From NCBI GenBank assembly GCA_963930185.1, contig CAWVLT010000002.1:1-64000 (forward strand): a stretch of DNA of 64,000 nt, written 5' to 3'. Position numbers and translations under genes: made by a program. Under the pieces are notes generated by a model. It saw only the letters and a program-made list of their open reading frames with translations. It was not told the origin of the DNA and did no database searches. How positions within the stretch are numbered: the stretch's first letter is position 1; every line of letters starts with the position of its first letter. Shown in pieces: positions 17,362 to 26,235 of this stretch. Origin of the DNA: JAGZEG01 sp963930185. GTDB taxonomy: Bacteria > Actinomycetota > Coriobacteriia > Coriobacteriales > UMGS124.

Positions 17362-19215
17362 ATGGACGTGACGGGTGCCCCCATGGCCGGCGCGCAGCCG
17401 CAGACACCGGCGCAAACGCAGGAGTCGACGCAGCCCAACAGGCCCGCGCAGCCGCAGGCACTGACATTGCAGGCCCAAGGCGAGGACGCACGCCGCCACG
17501 GCGCCCCTCGCTGGCTGGGCTGGCAGGTGCTGATCCCCGTCGTGCTTGGCGTGCTGTTTGCCCTAGGCGACCAGATCGGCTCCAACTCCGGCACGCTCGA
17601 CCTCACCGATCGCGCGTTCTACCTGCGCCTGCTGGTCTGCATCGCCCTGTTCGTCGCGCTGTTTGAGGGAGCCTACCACGTTCTGGTGCGCAAGAGCGCG
17701 CTGGATCGAACGATGCGCGTCAGCCGCAAGAGCCCCGGCCTGGTTCGCCGGGTGCTCGGCTTTGAGTGGAGGCCCGCCGACGTCATTGGGGCGGCCCTGC
17801 TCGTCATGCTCTGCTGGCTGCCGTATCTGGTGTGGCTCTTCCCGGGCACCATGTGGTACGACACGTCCTGGCAGGTCTACGAGTACTACGACAGCACCTA
17901 CGACGGCGGGTCGCTCTCCGACCACCACCCGTTCATGCTTGTCTACCTCTACGGTGCCTTCCTCGAGCTGGGCAGCCGCCTGTTCGGCGACGCCACGATC
18001 GGCATGTTCGTCCTCATCGTGATCCAGTACGTCGCGGCGGCCGTCGGGTTTGCGCTCGTCGCCTGCTACCTCAGGCGCTGTGGCGCGCGCTGGGGGGCGT
18101 GCCTGGGCGTGACGCTGTTCTTCGCGCTGTTCCCCTTCTTCCCCATGATGTTCTGCTCCATGGTCAAGGACACGCTGCAGGCCGTCCTGTTCGTCTACTT
18201 TGGCCTGCTGTTCTGCGAGGTGATCCGCACGCGCGGCGCCGTGCTCGAGAAGATGTGGCCGTCGATCGCGCTGCTGCTCGTGGGCCTTGCCATCTGCGTG
18301 TCCAAGAAGACCGGCGTGTACGTGGTGGCGCTGCCGCTTCTGGCCTGCGCGCTGCTGCGGCTCAAGAACGGGGCACGCGTGCTCTTGCCCGCCATGGGCG
18401 GGATCATGCTCGTCCTCATGCTGCTGGTGTTCCCGCGCGTCGTCATGCCCGCCCTGGACGTCTCGGCCGGCGGCAAGCAGGAGATGCTCGCCGTGCCCAT
18501 TCAGCAGGTCGCCCACAACGTGACCTACTCGCCCGAGGACTTCACCGAGGAGGACGCCCAGCTGCTCGACGACTTCCTCATGATCGCCTACGACGACATC
18601 CCCGCGGAGTTCGACTACACCATCGTGGACCCCATCAAGGACGGCGCGCTGCGCGACGACAGCCTCATCCCCGAGTTCCTGGCGCTGTGGGTGCGCGAGG
18701 GGCTGACCGACCCGCTGGGCTACGTCGAGGGCTGGCTGGGCATGGAGGCGGGGTGGATCTCGTTCGACCCCACGCTGGTGGTCAAGGTGGCCAGCGGCAC
18801 CATCGCCAACGAGGAGTTCGTCTCCCAGTACGCGAGCTGGCCCGACTCCGGCGCGGGCAACGCGATGGCGACCGATACCTTCAACCTGCCCAAGTCCATC
18901 CCAGGCATCAACCTGCTCTACAACCAGGCGCTGTGGGCCACGGTGCTGCCCTTCTTCTGCCTGTACGTGGTCCTCAAGACCAAGACGAGCATGCGCTGGG
19001 GCCGCTGGGCGTGCCTGCTTCTGCTCTCGCCGTACCTGCTCACCATGGCGACGCTGTTCATCTCCCCCGTCTCGACCAACGTGGAGGCGGCGCGCTACCT
19101 CATCGGCATGGTGTCGGTCGCGGTGCTGTTCTGCGGGGCGGCGGTGCTCACCATGCGCGACGCCCTTGCCGAGGAGCTTGCGACGCCGCAGGGCACGGAG
19201 GCAGTGCGCCCCTGA
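17362..19215 (+). CDS. DUF6020-family multi-spanning membrane protein
   Basis: 617 residues with about ten to twelve hydrophobic segments. The start at 17362 is chosen because AAAGGA at 17348-17353 lies eight bases upstream; an ATG at 17338 is in frame but lacks a site. The N-terminal 45 residues are Gln/Pro/Thr-rich and cytoplasmic. MWYDTSWQVYEYYD followed by LSDHHPFM resembles the DUF6020 family, whose acidic first loop suggests GT-C glycosyltransferases. A large extracytoplasmic loop lies at about 360-500. A partnership with the preceding polyprenyl-type glycosyltransferase is inferred from adjacency. Confidence 0.8.
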   Translation: MDVTGAPMAGAQPQTPAQTQESTQPNRPAQPQALTLQAQGEDARRHGAPRWLGWQVLIPVVLGVLFALGDQIGSNSGTLDLTDRAFYLRLLVCIALFVALFEGAYHVLVRKSALDRTMRVSRKSPGLVRRVLGFEWRPADVIGAALLVMLCWLPYLVWLFPGTMWYDTSWQVYEYYDSTYDGGSLSDHHPFMLVYLYGAFLELGSRLFGDATIGMFVLIVIQYVAAAVGFALVACYLRRCGARWGACLGVTLFFALFPFFPMMFCSMVKDTLQAVLFVYFGLLFCEVIRTRGAVLEKMWPSIALLLVGLAICVSKKTGVYVVALPLLACALLRLKNGARVLLPAMGGIMLVLMLLVFPRVVMPALDVSAGGKQEMLAVPIQQVAHNVTYSPEDFTEEDAQLLDDFLMIAYDDIPAEFDYTIVDPIKDGALRDDSLIPEFLALWVREGLTDPLGYVEGWLGMEAGWISFDPTLVVKVASGTIANEEFVSQYASWPDSGAGNAMATDTFNLPKSIPGINLLYNQALWATVLPFFCLYVVLKTKTSMRWGRWACLLLLSPYLLTMATLFISPVSTNVEAARYLIGMVSVAVLFCGAAVLTMRDALAEELATPQGTEAVRP

Positions 19216-19261
19216 CCGGGGGCGTGGCCTGCGAAATGCCTGCGAAAGGTAGCCGTCGGGG

Positions 19262-19903
19262 CTACTCCTCCCCCAGAAGCTCCTCCATCTGGGCGCGGGC
19301 CTGCTCCTCGAGGGCGCGGGCGCGCGTGCGCAGCGAGCCTGCGGCCGGCGGCTCGATGAGCGTGCCGAGCCTGACCTCGAAGCCAGGGCGCCCAAACAGC
19401 CGGCACAAGCCGCCGCCGTGCTGGGCAAGCGCTACCGGCAGGACGGGGACGCCGGCCTTCGCGGCGATCTCGAACGCGCCGCCCTTGAAGGGCGCAAGAC
19501 CCTGCCGGTAGCACACAAGCTCGCCCTCGGGGTAGACCACCAGGGCATGTCCGCGGTCGACCACGGCGCTCACCCACGAGAACATCTCGCGCATCTCGCG
19601 AATGGTGCGGCCGGTGGGCACGCACTCGAACACGCGCATGAACACGCCGACCACCGGATGGTCCCAGTTGCAGCGATCGACGAGCACCGTGAGTTTGCGC
19701 GGCCAGACCGCCATCGCGATCAGCGGCGCGTCGAGATAGTGGACGTGGTTGGCCACAATGACGCAGCCGCCGAGCGGGGGCACGCGCAAAGAGCCGCGCC
19801 GCACCCGGTAGCCAAACCACAACTTGCACGCGACGAAGAGGATGGGCAGGGCAAAGGCGTAGTAGAAGACCGCGGCCAGCACCCTGCCGAGCGCACGCCT
19901 CAC
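19262..19903 (-). CDS. 1-acyl-glycerol-3-phosphate acyltransferase (PlsC family)
   Basis: A 213-residue LPLAT-family acyltransferase. The catalytic HX4D box is NHVHYLD, and the second conserved block is VVYPEGELVCY (EG motif). One membrane helix lies near the N-terminus. The start is read as GTG at 19903, which overlaps the stop of the upstream glycosyltransferase as GTGA; an in-frame extension upstream has no family support. Makes phosphatidic acid or a related lipid. Coupling with a GT4 glycosyltransferase hints at a glycolipid route (inference). Confidence 0.88.
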   Translation of the reverse strand: MRRALGRVLAAVFYYAFALPILFVACKLWFGYRVRRGSLRVPPLGGCVIVANHVHYLDAPLIAMAVWPRKLTVLVDRCNWDHPVVGVFMRVFECVPTGRTIREMREMFSWVSAVVDRGHALVVYPEGELVCYRQGLAPFKGGAFEIAAKAGVPVLPVALAQHGGGLCRLFGRPGFEVRLGTLIEPPAAGSLRTRARALEEQARAQMEELLGEE

Positions 19904-21039
19904 CGCGTCATCCCGCCCGAGCGGTCGTCGGCGATGGCGAGCTCCTCCATGCGCAGGAACTCCTCCACGCACCGGGAGATCTTGTAGCGCTCGCCCTCGC
20001 GCACGTAGCGCTCGGACAGCGCGCGGCGCTCGGTGGGATGCTCCACGAGGTAGTCGATGCGCTCGGCGAGGGCCCGGGCGTCGCCCACAGGGAATCCGCA
20101 GCGCTCGTCGAGGACGAACTGCCCCGTCGCCGACAGGTCGGAGTCGGCGATCACCGGCACCAGGCCGCAGGAGAACGCCTCGATGCAGCTGATGGCCTCC
20201 GAGTCCACGCGCGAGCAGTGCACGTAGAGATCGCAGGCGCGGATGAGCTCGACCAGATGGGCCTGGTCGAGGAACTCGATGCGCGGCGGGTGGGGCAGGT
20301 CGGCGCCCGCGCGGCGCAGCATGCGCTCGAGCGGTCCCGCGCCGGCGATGTGGATCTGGATGTCATCGGCATGCCTGCACAGCCTCACGGCCTCGATGAG
20401 AGTGCGCTGCTCCTTCTCGCGGGCGAGCCTGCCGGTCGTGAGGACGTGGAACAGCCCGTCGCCGAACGAGGCGGTGGGCCCCTCGGGCACGAACGCGTCG
20501 CTCACGCCGTTGGAGATGGCGTGGGCGTGGCAGAGGTAGCCGTGCTGCTCGAGTTGGCGCGCCATGAACGCCGAGGGACAGTGGACGTGACCGACCCTGT
20601 CGTACAGGCCGCGCCGAAAGTACCCGTATATCGCGTCGGCGAGGCCGGGAACCCAGGACAGGTTGGCATTGAAGGTGATGTTCTCCGGCTGGAGGTGAAA
20701 CGCCGCCGACACGGGGATGCCACGCTCGCGGGCAAAGCCCAGCGCGGCGCGCTCCAGCTTGAACGGGAGGAACAGGTGGACGACGTCGACGCCGTTGAAC
20801 GCGCAGCCGAACACCTCGGCGCTGGGCTTGCCGAAGATGAAGCCCTGGGCGTCGCCGAACGCGTCGACGACCGGGTAGTGGCAGCGATCGACGGGAAACG
20901 CCCCCTCGCCCGTTGCCCCGTAGGCGACGATGCGGACCTCGTGGCCCTTCTCGCGCAGGGCGCGGGCATAGCGCATGGCAGACATGGTGGTGCCGTTGCG
21001 AGCCTGACTCATGTCGTCTACCACGAACGCGAGCTTCAA
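19900..21039 (-). CDS. GT4 family glycosyltransferase
   Basis: A 379-residue GT-B glycosyltransferase. The N-terminal domain begins KLAFVVDDMSQARNGTTMSA. The C-terminal nucleotide-sugar domain has TTGRLAREKEQRTLIEAV, HIAGAGPLE and the conserved acidic stretch SEAISCIEAFSCGLVPV. The start is taken as TTG at 21039 because GGGGGAG precedes it and the family N-terminus begins there. The pattern is close to the diacylglycerol glycosyltransferases that make membrane glycolipids, which suits the translationally coupled PlsC gene; acceptor not provable here. Confidence 0.9.
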   Translation of the reverse strand: MKLAFVVDDMSQARNGTTMSAMRYARALREKGHEVRIVAYGATGEGAFPVDRCHYPVVDAFGDAQGFIFGKPSAEVFGCAFNGVDVVHLFLPFKLERAALGFARERGIPVSAAFHLQPENITFNANLSWVPGLADAIYGYFRRGLYDRVGHVHCPSAFMARQLEQHGYLCHAHAISNGVSDAFVPEGPTASFGDGLFHVLTTGRLAREKEQRTLIEAVRLCRHADDIQIHIAGAGPLERMLRRAGADLPHPPRIEFLDQAHLVELIRACDLYVHCSRVDSEAISCIEAFSCGLVPVIADSDLSATGQFVLDERCGFPVGDARALAERIDYLVEHPTERRALSERYVREGERYKISRCVEEFLRMEELAIADDRSGGMTR

Positions 21040-21196
21040 GTGTGCTCCCCCGGTAAGAATGGGCACGGCATCCGCCGGGCGGCGGGCCCCTCGACGCGCC
21101 AGCACACCTCGCAACGGGCGGCGCCTTGGCGATCTTTCAGGATGAACATGGTATCAGAAATCGCGACGCATGGACGCACGTGCTGAGGTCAGGCAC

Positions 21197-21230
21197 AAGA
21201 AAAGGGGGATGACCTTTCGATCATCCCCCT
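21197..21230 (-). terminator. terminator of the cold-shock gene
   Basis: On the minus strand a 9-bp stem (21221-21229 / 21204-21212) is followed by TTTTCTT. It lies about 40 bases beyond the csp stop. Confidence 0.9.
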
Positions 21231-21271
21231 CAGCATCATCAATGTAAAATAATGCTTGTGTAGGCTATAGC

Positions 21272-21475
21272 TTAGAGCTTGCGGACGTTGCTGGCCTGCA
21301 GCTTGCCGTTCTGGCCGGTGGTGATGTCAAACTCGACCTTCTGGCCCTCGTCGAGGGTCTTGAAGCCGTCCATCTGAATCTCGGAGAAGTGAACGAACAG
21401 GTCGTCGCCATCCTCGCGGGAGATGAAGCCGTAGCCCTTGTCCGGATTAAACCACTTAACAGTACCCTGAGCCAT
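21272..21475 (-). CDS. cold-shock domain protein
   Basis: A 67-residue Csp with both RNP motifs: KGYGFISRED (RNP1) and LFVHFSEI (RNP2). Begins MAQGTVKWFNPDKG as expected for the family. It binds single-stranded RNA/DNA and acts as an RNA chaperone. AAAGG precedes the ATG. The gene stands alone with its own terminator; the 5' region contains a 10-bp hairpin at 21605-21638 that could be in a long leader. Confidence 0.97.
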   Translation of the reverse strand: MAQGTVKWFNPDKGYGFISREDGDDLFVHFSEIQMDGFKTLDEGQKVEFDITTGQNGKLQASNVRKL

Positions 21476-21604
21476 TTCTTGCCTTTCTTTCTTACCCCGA
21501 AGGGCAAACCATGCATCGCCTCGTGGAAGACGACGCGGAAACTGCGCGGCCCTCTGACCGCACCCCGATATAGTACCCGCCCTTGCTCCCGTATTGGTCG
21601 AGAT

Positions 21605-21638
21605 GGGCAAAGTTTTTTGGATTTCCTCAACTTTGCCC
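21605..21638. repeat. 10-bp perfect inverted repeat upstream of csp
   Basis: GGGCAAAGTT and AACTTTGCCC with a 14-base loop, about 130 bases upstream of the csp start. It may be a leader structure of the csp mRNA or an operator. Confidence 0.6.
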
Positions 21639-21715
21639 GACAAGCGGCCAACACGGGCAGCCAAACGAGCTTACGCCGTCTCGGCGTGCGGGGCTTGACG
21701 TGCCAGGCAATGAAC

Positions 21716-21950
21716 CTCGCGCACGAAAAAGTTGCCCCGATGGACAGAGTTTTCGGTTGTGAGGGACTTGGGTTTGCTCGCAGTGGCAAGTATCAATCTA
21801 GCCGTATCTCGGCACTGCCCTTCACCTGCGCTTTTAGTAACCGCTTTAAAAGCCCGCACCCGCAGGAAACGCCAGAAACGCCCAGACGTCTGGAACAACT
21901 CCCTCACAACCGAACTATCTGTCCATCGCCGGGAACTTTTCGTGCACGAG
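21716..21950. mobile_element. MITE-like element with about 50-bp terminal inverted repeats
   Basis: The left arm 21716-21766 aligns with the reverse complement of 21900-21950 at roughly 85 percent by eye, including the shared CGATGGACAGA and TTCGGTTGTGAGGGA blocks. Total length is about 235 bases with an internal non-coding core. No transposase gene is present. The arms could also be a large transcript hairpin. No target duplication was established. Confidence 0.6.
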
Positions 21951-22224
21951 ACGTCCGTGGGGAGGCAAAACGCGGCCGTGCGCGACTCCAACGCGCGCCG
22001 GCAATGATTCCATCGCGTAAAATCCCCTTGACCGGTTTGCACGAAATCGCTAATCTACCGCGCAACTGCACAGCACCACCACAAAGGCATTGACCGAGGG
22101 CCAGTACGGCGGGACCGCACTCACAGAGAGCTGCCGGTTGCTGAGAGGCGCGAGACGCGACCCGCCCGAATACTCCTCGCGAGCCGCGCACCAAACGGCA
22201 ACGCGTGTCGCTGCGTCCAAGAGC

Positions 22225-22425
22225 TGACGGGATGCGGGTGAGGCGAGCGCCAAGTAGGCTGCGACGGGTGCGCCCGTTATCGCGCGGCGACTCTCGGGGC
22301 GTGCATGGTCCCGGCAGTCCACAAGGCCGAGCACCGCGAGGTGCCGGCAAACGAAGGTGGTACCGCGGGTTTTCTCACCAAGAGGCCCGCCCTTCGAGGC
22401 ACAGTCCGAAGGGCGGGCCTCTTTT
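22225..22425 (+). promoter_or_regulatory. T-box riboswitch with intrinsic terminator, probably leucine type
   Basis: The T-box consensus AAGGTGGTACCGCGGG is at 22354-22369. The antiterminator can be drawn exactly: helix A1 CGAAGG (22352-22357) with CCTTCG (22391-22396), bulge TGGTACC, helix A2 GCGGG (22365-22369) with CCCGC (22386-22390). The competing terminator is a 16-bp stem (22381-22396 / 22407-22422) ending in TTTT. In Stem I, helix 22258-22263/22283-22288 and helix 22247-22251/22298-22302 enclose a specifier loop with AAGTAG on one side and GACTCTCGG on the other, so CTC (Leu) is the best codon; the TGGT bulge fits a discriminator A, as in tRNA-Leu. It controls the downstream symporter. 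Confidence 0.92.
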
Positions 22426-22601
22426 CGTGCGCGGGCAGCCTGTTCCGGCCCCGCATCGCGCTGGCCACGAGCCGACCACGAGCCGGCCGACCAGCCGATC
22501 GGCAGACGGCATCCCGATCACGAAAGGGCCCTCCCCTTCCAGCCCCAGCCCGCGCGCCGCCACAGGCGCGCCGGGCGCATCGAGAGAGGGAGTGGTCACC
22601 T

Positions 22602-24113
22602 ATGGCGGTCAAGGTCATCATGCTCGTCGTGTTCGTCGCGCTCTGCATAAGCATCGGGCTGTGGTGTCGCAGCCACGCCCGCAGCGTGAGCGGATTTGTG
22701 CTGGCAGGCAGGGACGTGGGCCCGTGGCTCTCGGCCTTTGCCTATGGCACCTCGTACTTCTCCGCAGTCATCTTCATCGGCTATGCGGGGCAGTTCGGCT
22801 GGAAGTACGGCATGGCGTCGACGTGGGTGGGCATCGGCAACGCGATCATCGGGAGCCTGCTCGCCTGGGTGATCCTGGGGTCGCGCACCCGGCGCATGAC
22901 GCAGGGGCTGGGCTCGCAGACGATGCCCGAGTTCTTTGGGATGCGCTTTGCCAGCCGGGGCCTGCGCCTGGCGGCGGCGCTGATCATCTTCGTGTTCCTC
23001 GTCCCCTACACCGCCAGCGTCTACAACGGCCTCTCGCGCCTGTTCGAGATGGCGTTCGGCCTGCCCTACGAGGCATGCATCATCGGAATGGCTGTCGTGA
23101 CCTGCGTCTACGTCGTGCTTGGCGGCTACATGGCAACTGTGGTGAACGACGCCGTGCAGGGCATCATCATGCTCGTGACCATCGTGGCGGTGATTCTGGC
23201 GGTGCTCGGCGCAAACGGGGGGCTGGCCAACGCCGTGAGCGAGCTGTCGCAGGTCTCCTCCCCCGCCGAGGGAGTGGCGGCCGGGTCGCTCACCTCGCTG
23301 TTTGGCCCCGACGCCATGGGCCTTGTGACCGTCATCATCCTCACCTCGCTGGGCACCTGGGGATTGCCCCAGATGGTGCAGAAGTTCTACGCCATCCGCG
23401 ACGACCGCGCCGTGCGCCGCGGCACCATCATCTCCACGCTGTTCGCCCTAGTGGTAGCCGGGGGCAGCTACTTCCTCGGAGGGTTCGGGCGCCTGTACGC
23501 CGACGAGGTGGCAATGGGCGCAGGCGGCACGCCGGTCTTCGACTCCATCATCCCCACGATGCTCTCGAGCCTGCCCGACATCCTGATCGGCCTGGTGGTG
23601 GTGCTGGTCCTCTCCGCGTCGATGAGCACGCTGTCGTCGCTGGTGCTGACCTCGAGCAGCACGCTCACGCTCGACTTTCTGGCCACCACCTGCGTGAAGG
23701 GAATGACGGAGCGCTCCTCGCTTCGCTGGATGCGCGGCCTGCTCGTGGTGTTCGTGGCGGTCTCCGCCGGAATCGCCCTCGTGCAGTACAACTCGCAAAT
23801 CACCTTCATCGCGCAGCTCATGGGGATCTCCTGGGGCGCGCTGGCGGGCGCCTTCCTCGCGCCGTTCCTCTACGGCCTGTACTGGCGCCGCACCACCGCC
23901 GCCGCGTGCTGGGCGAGCTTCGCCTTTGGCGTGCTGTTCACGGTGGCCAACATGATCTGGGGCTTTGCCGGCTCCTCCATCGTGGCCGGGGCCATCGCGA
24001 TGCTGGCGGGCCTGGTCATCGTGCCGGTGGTGAGCCTGCTCACGCCACGCCCGGGGCAGGACGTGGTGGCCCGGGCGTTCGCGCCGTTCGAGAAGGGTGA
24101 CGGCACGCGGTAG
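22602..24113 (+). CDS. sodium:solute symporter (SSS/PutP family)
   Basis: 503 residues, about 13 membrane helices, typical SSS start (MAVKVIMLVVFVALCISIG then a RSVSGFVLAGRDVGPWLSAF segment). The family signature GGYMATVVNDAVQGIIML and the sodium-site region near LSASMSTLSSLVLTSSS are present. SSS members co-import proline, pantothenate, sugars or other solutes with sodium. The start at 22602 has a GAGGGAG-like site upstream. The T-box leader says expression rises when an aminoacyl-tRNA, probably tRNA-Leu, is uncharged, so an amino acid or peptide-related substrate is inferred. It is monocistronic and convergent with the DUF6320 operon. Confidence 0.92.
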   Translation: MAVKVIMLVVFVALCISIGLWCRSHARSVSGFVLAGRDVGPWLSAFAYGTSYFSAVIFIGYAGQFGWKYGMASTWVGIGNAIIGSLLAWVILGSRTRRMTQGLGSQTMPEFFGMRFASRGLRLAAALIIFVFLVPYTASVYNGLSRLFEMAFGLPYEACIIGMAVVTCVYVVLGGYMATVVNDAVQGIIMLVTIVAVILAVLGANGGLANAVSELSQVSSPAEGVAAGSLTSLFGPDAMGLVTVIILTSLGTWGLPQMVQKFYAIRDDRAVRRGTIISTLFALVVAGGSYFLGGFGRLYADEVAMGAGGTPVFDSIIPTMLSSLPDILIGLVVVLVLSASMSTLSSLVLTSSSTLTLDFLATTCVKGMTERSSLRWMRGLLVVFVAVSAGIALVQYNSQITFIAQLMGISWGALAGAFLAPFLYGLYWRRTTAAACWASFAFGVLFTVANMIWGFAGSSIVAGAIAMLAGLVIVPVVSLLTPRPGQDVVARAFAPFEKGDGTR

Positions 24114-24196
24114 ACGACGGCCGGCACATGGCGCCGTCGCATGCGGGGCGCGGGCACGGCAGGGCAAGGCCGACCCACGCCCCGCCCCATGTCCGA

Positions 24197-24853
24197 CTAC
24201 GCCGAGAAGAGCTTGCGGATCTCGGCGACGAGCTGCTCGCGCATGAACACGAGCAGGGCGAGCAGCAGCACGCAGGCGACCGCCGCGCTCACGAACGCCA
24301 GGACGTCCCACGTGGTGAGGCCAAGGGCCACCAGCACAAGCGGGGCCAACCCGAACAGCACGTCAAGCAGCACGTACTTGGCGTGCCAGGTCACGAACTT
24401 GCCCCTGAACACGCAGACGAGCACCGCGTCGAACACCAGGGCGGTCAGGCAGATGCTCGGGATGGCGTACGTCGTGATCACGAGGTTGCCCGTGAGCAGG
24501 AACAGCAGAAACGTCAGCGCGAGCGCCGCCAGGAAGTAGCGCGCCACCAGGCGCATGAAGTCGGGCGTGTGCGTGATGATGTGCCGCACGAAGGCGTAGT
24601 TTACGAGCAGCGCCAGGCACAGCAGGAGCACGAGGTGCCCCGCGAAGCCCGTGAGGTGCCCGACGAGTACCGCGAGTATCACGGCGACCCCCGTGGCGAA
24701 GGCCAGGATGCGCAGGGCCATCGTCCCCGAGCGCCGCGTCTCGTTGCGCGGGAACACCGACGGCTCCGCCTCGCCGGTGAGCGCGGCCTGGCACAGCGGG
24801 CAGCGGTCAAGCTCGGCGCGTACGTCGATGTCGCAATGGTCGCAGTGCCTCAT
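24197..24853 (-). CDS. DUF6320-family zinc-ribbon membrane protein
   Basis: 218 residues. The N-terminus is a small zinc ribbon (CDHCDIDVRAELDRCPLC: two CxxC pairs), followed by about six membrane helices. This matches the DUF6320 family found beside alcohol-acetyltransferase-like and esterase genes in anaerobic Firmicutes and Actinobacteria. The start overlaps the stop of the upstream acyltransferase as ATGA, so it is the last gene of a coupled three-gene operon. Function unknown. Confidence 0.85.
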   Translation of the reverse strand: MRHCDHCDIDVRAELDRCPLCQAALTGEAEPSVFPRNETRRSGTMALRILAFATGVAVILAVLVGHLTGFAGHLVLLLCLALLVNYAFVRHIITHTPDFMRLVARYFLAALALTFLLFLLTGNLVITTYAIPSICLTALVFDAVLVCVFRGKFVTWHAKYVLLDVLFGLAPLVLVALGLTTWDVLAFVSAAVACVLLLALLVFMREQLVAEIRKLFSA

Positions 24854-26235
24854 CGAGGCGCCCCCTCTCCGTCCGCCGCAGGCGCGTCATCCTGCCCACG
24901 GCCTGCGCCGGGGTCTCGCTCGCCCGCATCGCGGCCTCGCTCCGCCGCCTGGCGGATCATCCGCTCGAAGGCGACCTCCTGCTGGTCCTGCTCGACCTCC
25001 TCGCGCGTCTTGCTGATGTTGAGCGTGCCGCGCATGCCCCGGCGCGTGAAGAAGCGGCAGAAGTTCTTGACGACGTTGAGGTTGGAGAACACCGTGGATA
25101 TGCCCACGCTCAGGTCGTCGCCAAACGAGCAGACGGTGAAGTTGAGCCCGCGCGTCGACGTGAGGATGTTGACGTCGCGGACATAGCGCGCGACGCGCTC
25201 GTCGATGCGCACGGCCCCGATGTTCGACATCGTCGTGGTGGTCTCCAGCTCGGCGAAGCGGTTTGCCAGCGCAAGCACGGCGTCCTTTGCGAACAGGGGC
25301 GCCAGGCGCAGGAGCGGATTCTTCTCCAGTGCGACCATGCGGTTCATGCGCAGCTTGAGCTTCTCGGGGCTGGCGGCATCTCTGAGCTGGGCGTTGACCG
25401 TGCGGGCGATGTCCTCGACGGGCTCGTCCGCCTCGCCGGGAACGTAGGACACAAAGGCCAGCCCAAAGAAGTTCTTGGACGTGGTGGACTTGAAGTGCCT
25501 GCGAAGGTCGACCGGGACGTCGAGGGAGATCGCCCTGTCGCGATGGCGCAGCGGCATCTCCTCGCGGATCGACGCCATGAGCACGCCGATGAGCGCCGAG
25601 GTCATGCTCACGCCCCATTCGTGCGCCAGGGCGAGCACCTCCCCCACGGGTAGGTGCAGCTCCATGTAGGTGGGGTCGGTCTCGTCCCTCCAGCCGCCCA
25701 GGCGATAGGCGCGCGGCATCTTGGTTGACGCCGCCTTGTCACGCTCGAAGTACTTGTCGAAGCTGTCCTCGGCCTTCTGGAAGTCCGAGCCGTCATAGCC
25801 GACGTCGACGCCCTCGACCCCGTAGCGCTCGCCCAGGTACAGGCAGAGCAGCGCCCGGAAGAACGCGAGGCTGCCCCGGCCGTCGGAGACGATGTGCGAC
25901 ACCTCGAAGTTGACGCGCGCCCGGTAGTAGCTGACGCGAAACAGCACGCTGCGCGCGTTGACGTGCAGGCCGAAGCAGATGGGCAGGTCCTCCTGCTGCA
26001 CGCGCGGCACGGTGCCCGACTGCTCGAGGTAGTGCCAGAACACGCCGCTGCGCAGGCAGACGTTGAAGCTGGGGAACATCGCGACGGCGCGCTCGAGCGC
26101 ATGCTGCAGGACCGTGGGGTCGACCTCGTCGACGAGGGTGGCCGAGTACCGGAACACCGTCTGCTCGGAGAGGCCGGCCTGCGCGGCATAGAACTTGCCG
26201 ATGTTGTCTAGGCGATACCAGGTATCTCGAGCCAT
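24850..26235 (-). CDS. condensation/alcohol-acetyltransferase-like protein
   Basis: 461 residues of the chloramphenicol-acetyltransferase/condensation superfamily. The catalytic HxxxDG motif is SHIVSDG. Later blocks SKNFFGLAFVSY and NFTVCSFGDDLSVGIS match the family's second half. The start at 26235 follows a strong GGAGGAGG. These enzymes move acyl groups onto alcohols or lipids; PapA-like lipid acylation is possible. It overlaps the upstream esterase by 28 bases and the DUF6320 gene by four, so the three proteins probably work together. The C-terminal 60 residues are charged and low complexity. Confidence 0.85.
   Translation of the reverse strand: MARDTWYRLDNIGKFYAAQAGLSEQTVFRYSATLVDEVDPTVLQHALERAVAMFPSFNVCLRSGVFWHYLEQSGTVPRVQQEDLPICFGLHVNARSVLFRVSYYRARVNFEVSHIVSDGRGSLAFFRALLCLYLGERYGVEGVDVGYDGSDFQKAEDSFDKYFERDKAASTKMPRAYRLGGWRDETDPTYMELHLPVGEVLALAHEWGVSMTSALIGVLMASIREEMPLRHRDRAISLDVPVDLRRHFKSTTSKNFFGLAFVSYVPGEADEPVEDIARTVNAQLRDAASPEKLKLRMNRMVALEKNPLLRLAPLFAKDAVLALANRFAELETTTTMSNIGAVRIDERVARYVRDVNILTSTRGLNFTVCSFGDDLSVGISTVFSNLNVVKNFCRFFTRRGMRGTLNISKTREEVEQDQQEVAFERMIRQAAERGRDAGERDPGAGRGQDDAPAADGEGAPR

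Larger units (their letters stand above)
21476..22224. other. gene-free stretch upstream of csp and of the T-box
   Basis: About 750 bases without a supportable gene. It contains the csp upstream region, a 10-bp perfect hairpin (21605-21614 / 21629-21638), a MITE-like inverted-repeat element (21716-21950), and then the approach to the T-box leader. No transposase or protein homology is visible. Confidence 0.6.

Noticed and set aside
17563..19428. Long minus-strand frame over the DUF6020 gene
   Set aside because: His/Arg/Gly-rich shadow of the membrane protein with no start signal or family motif.
21389..22093. 234-codon plus-strand frame crossing csp and the inverted-repeat element
   Set aside because: Runs antisense to csp and through the repeat arms; no coding signal.
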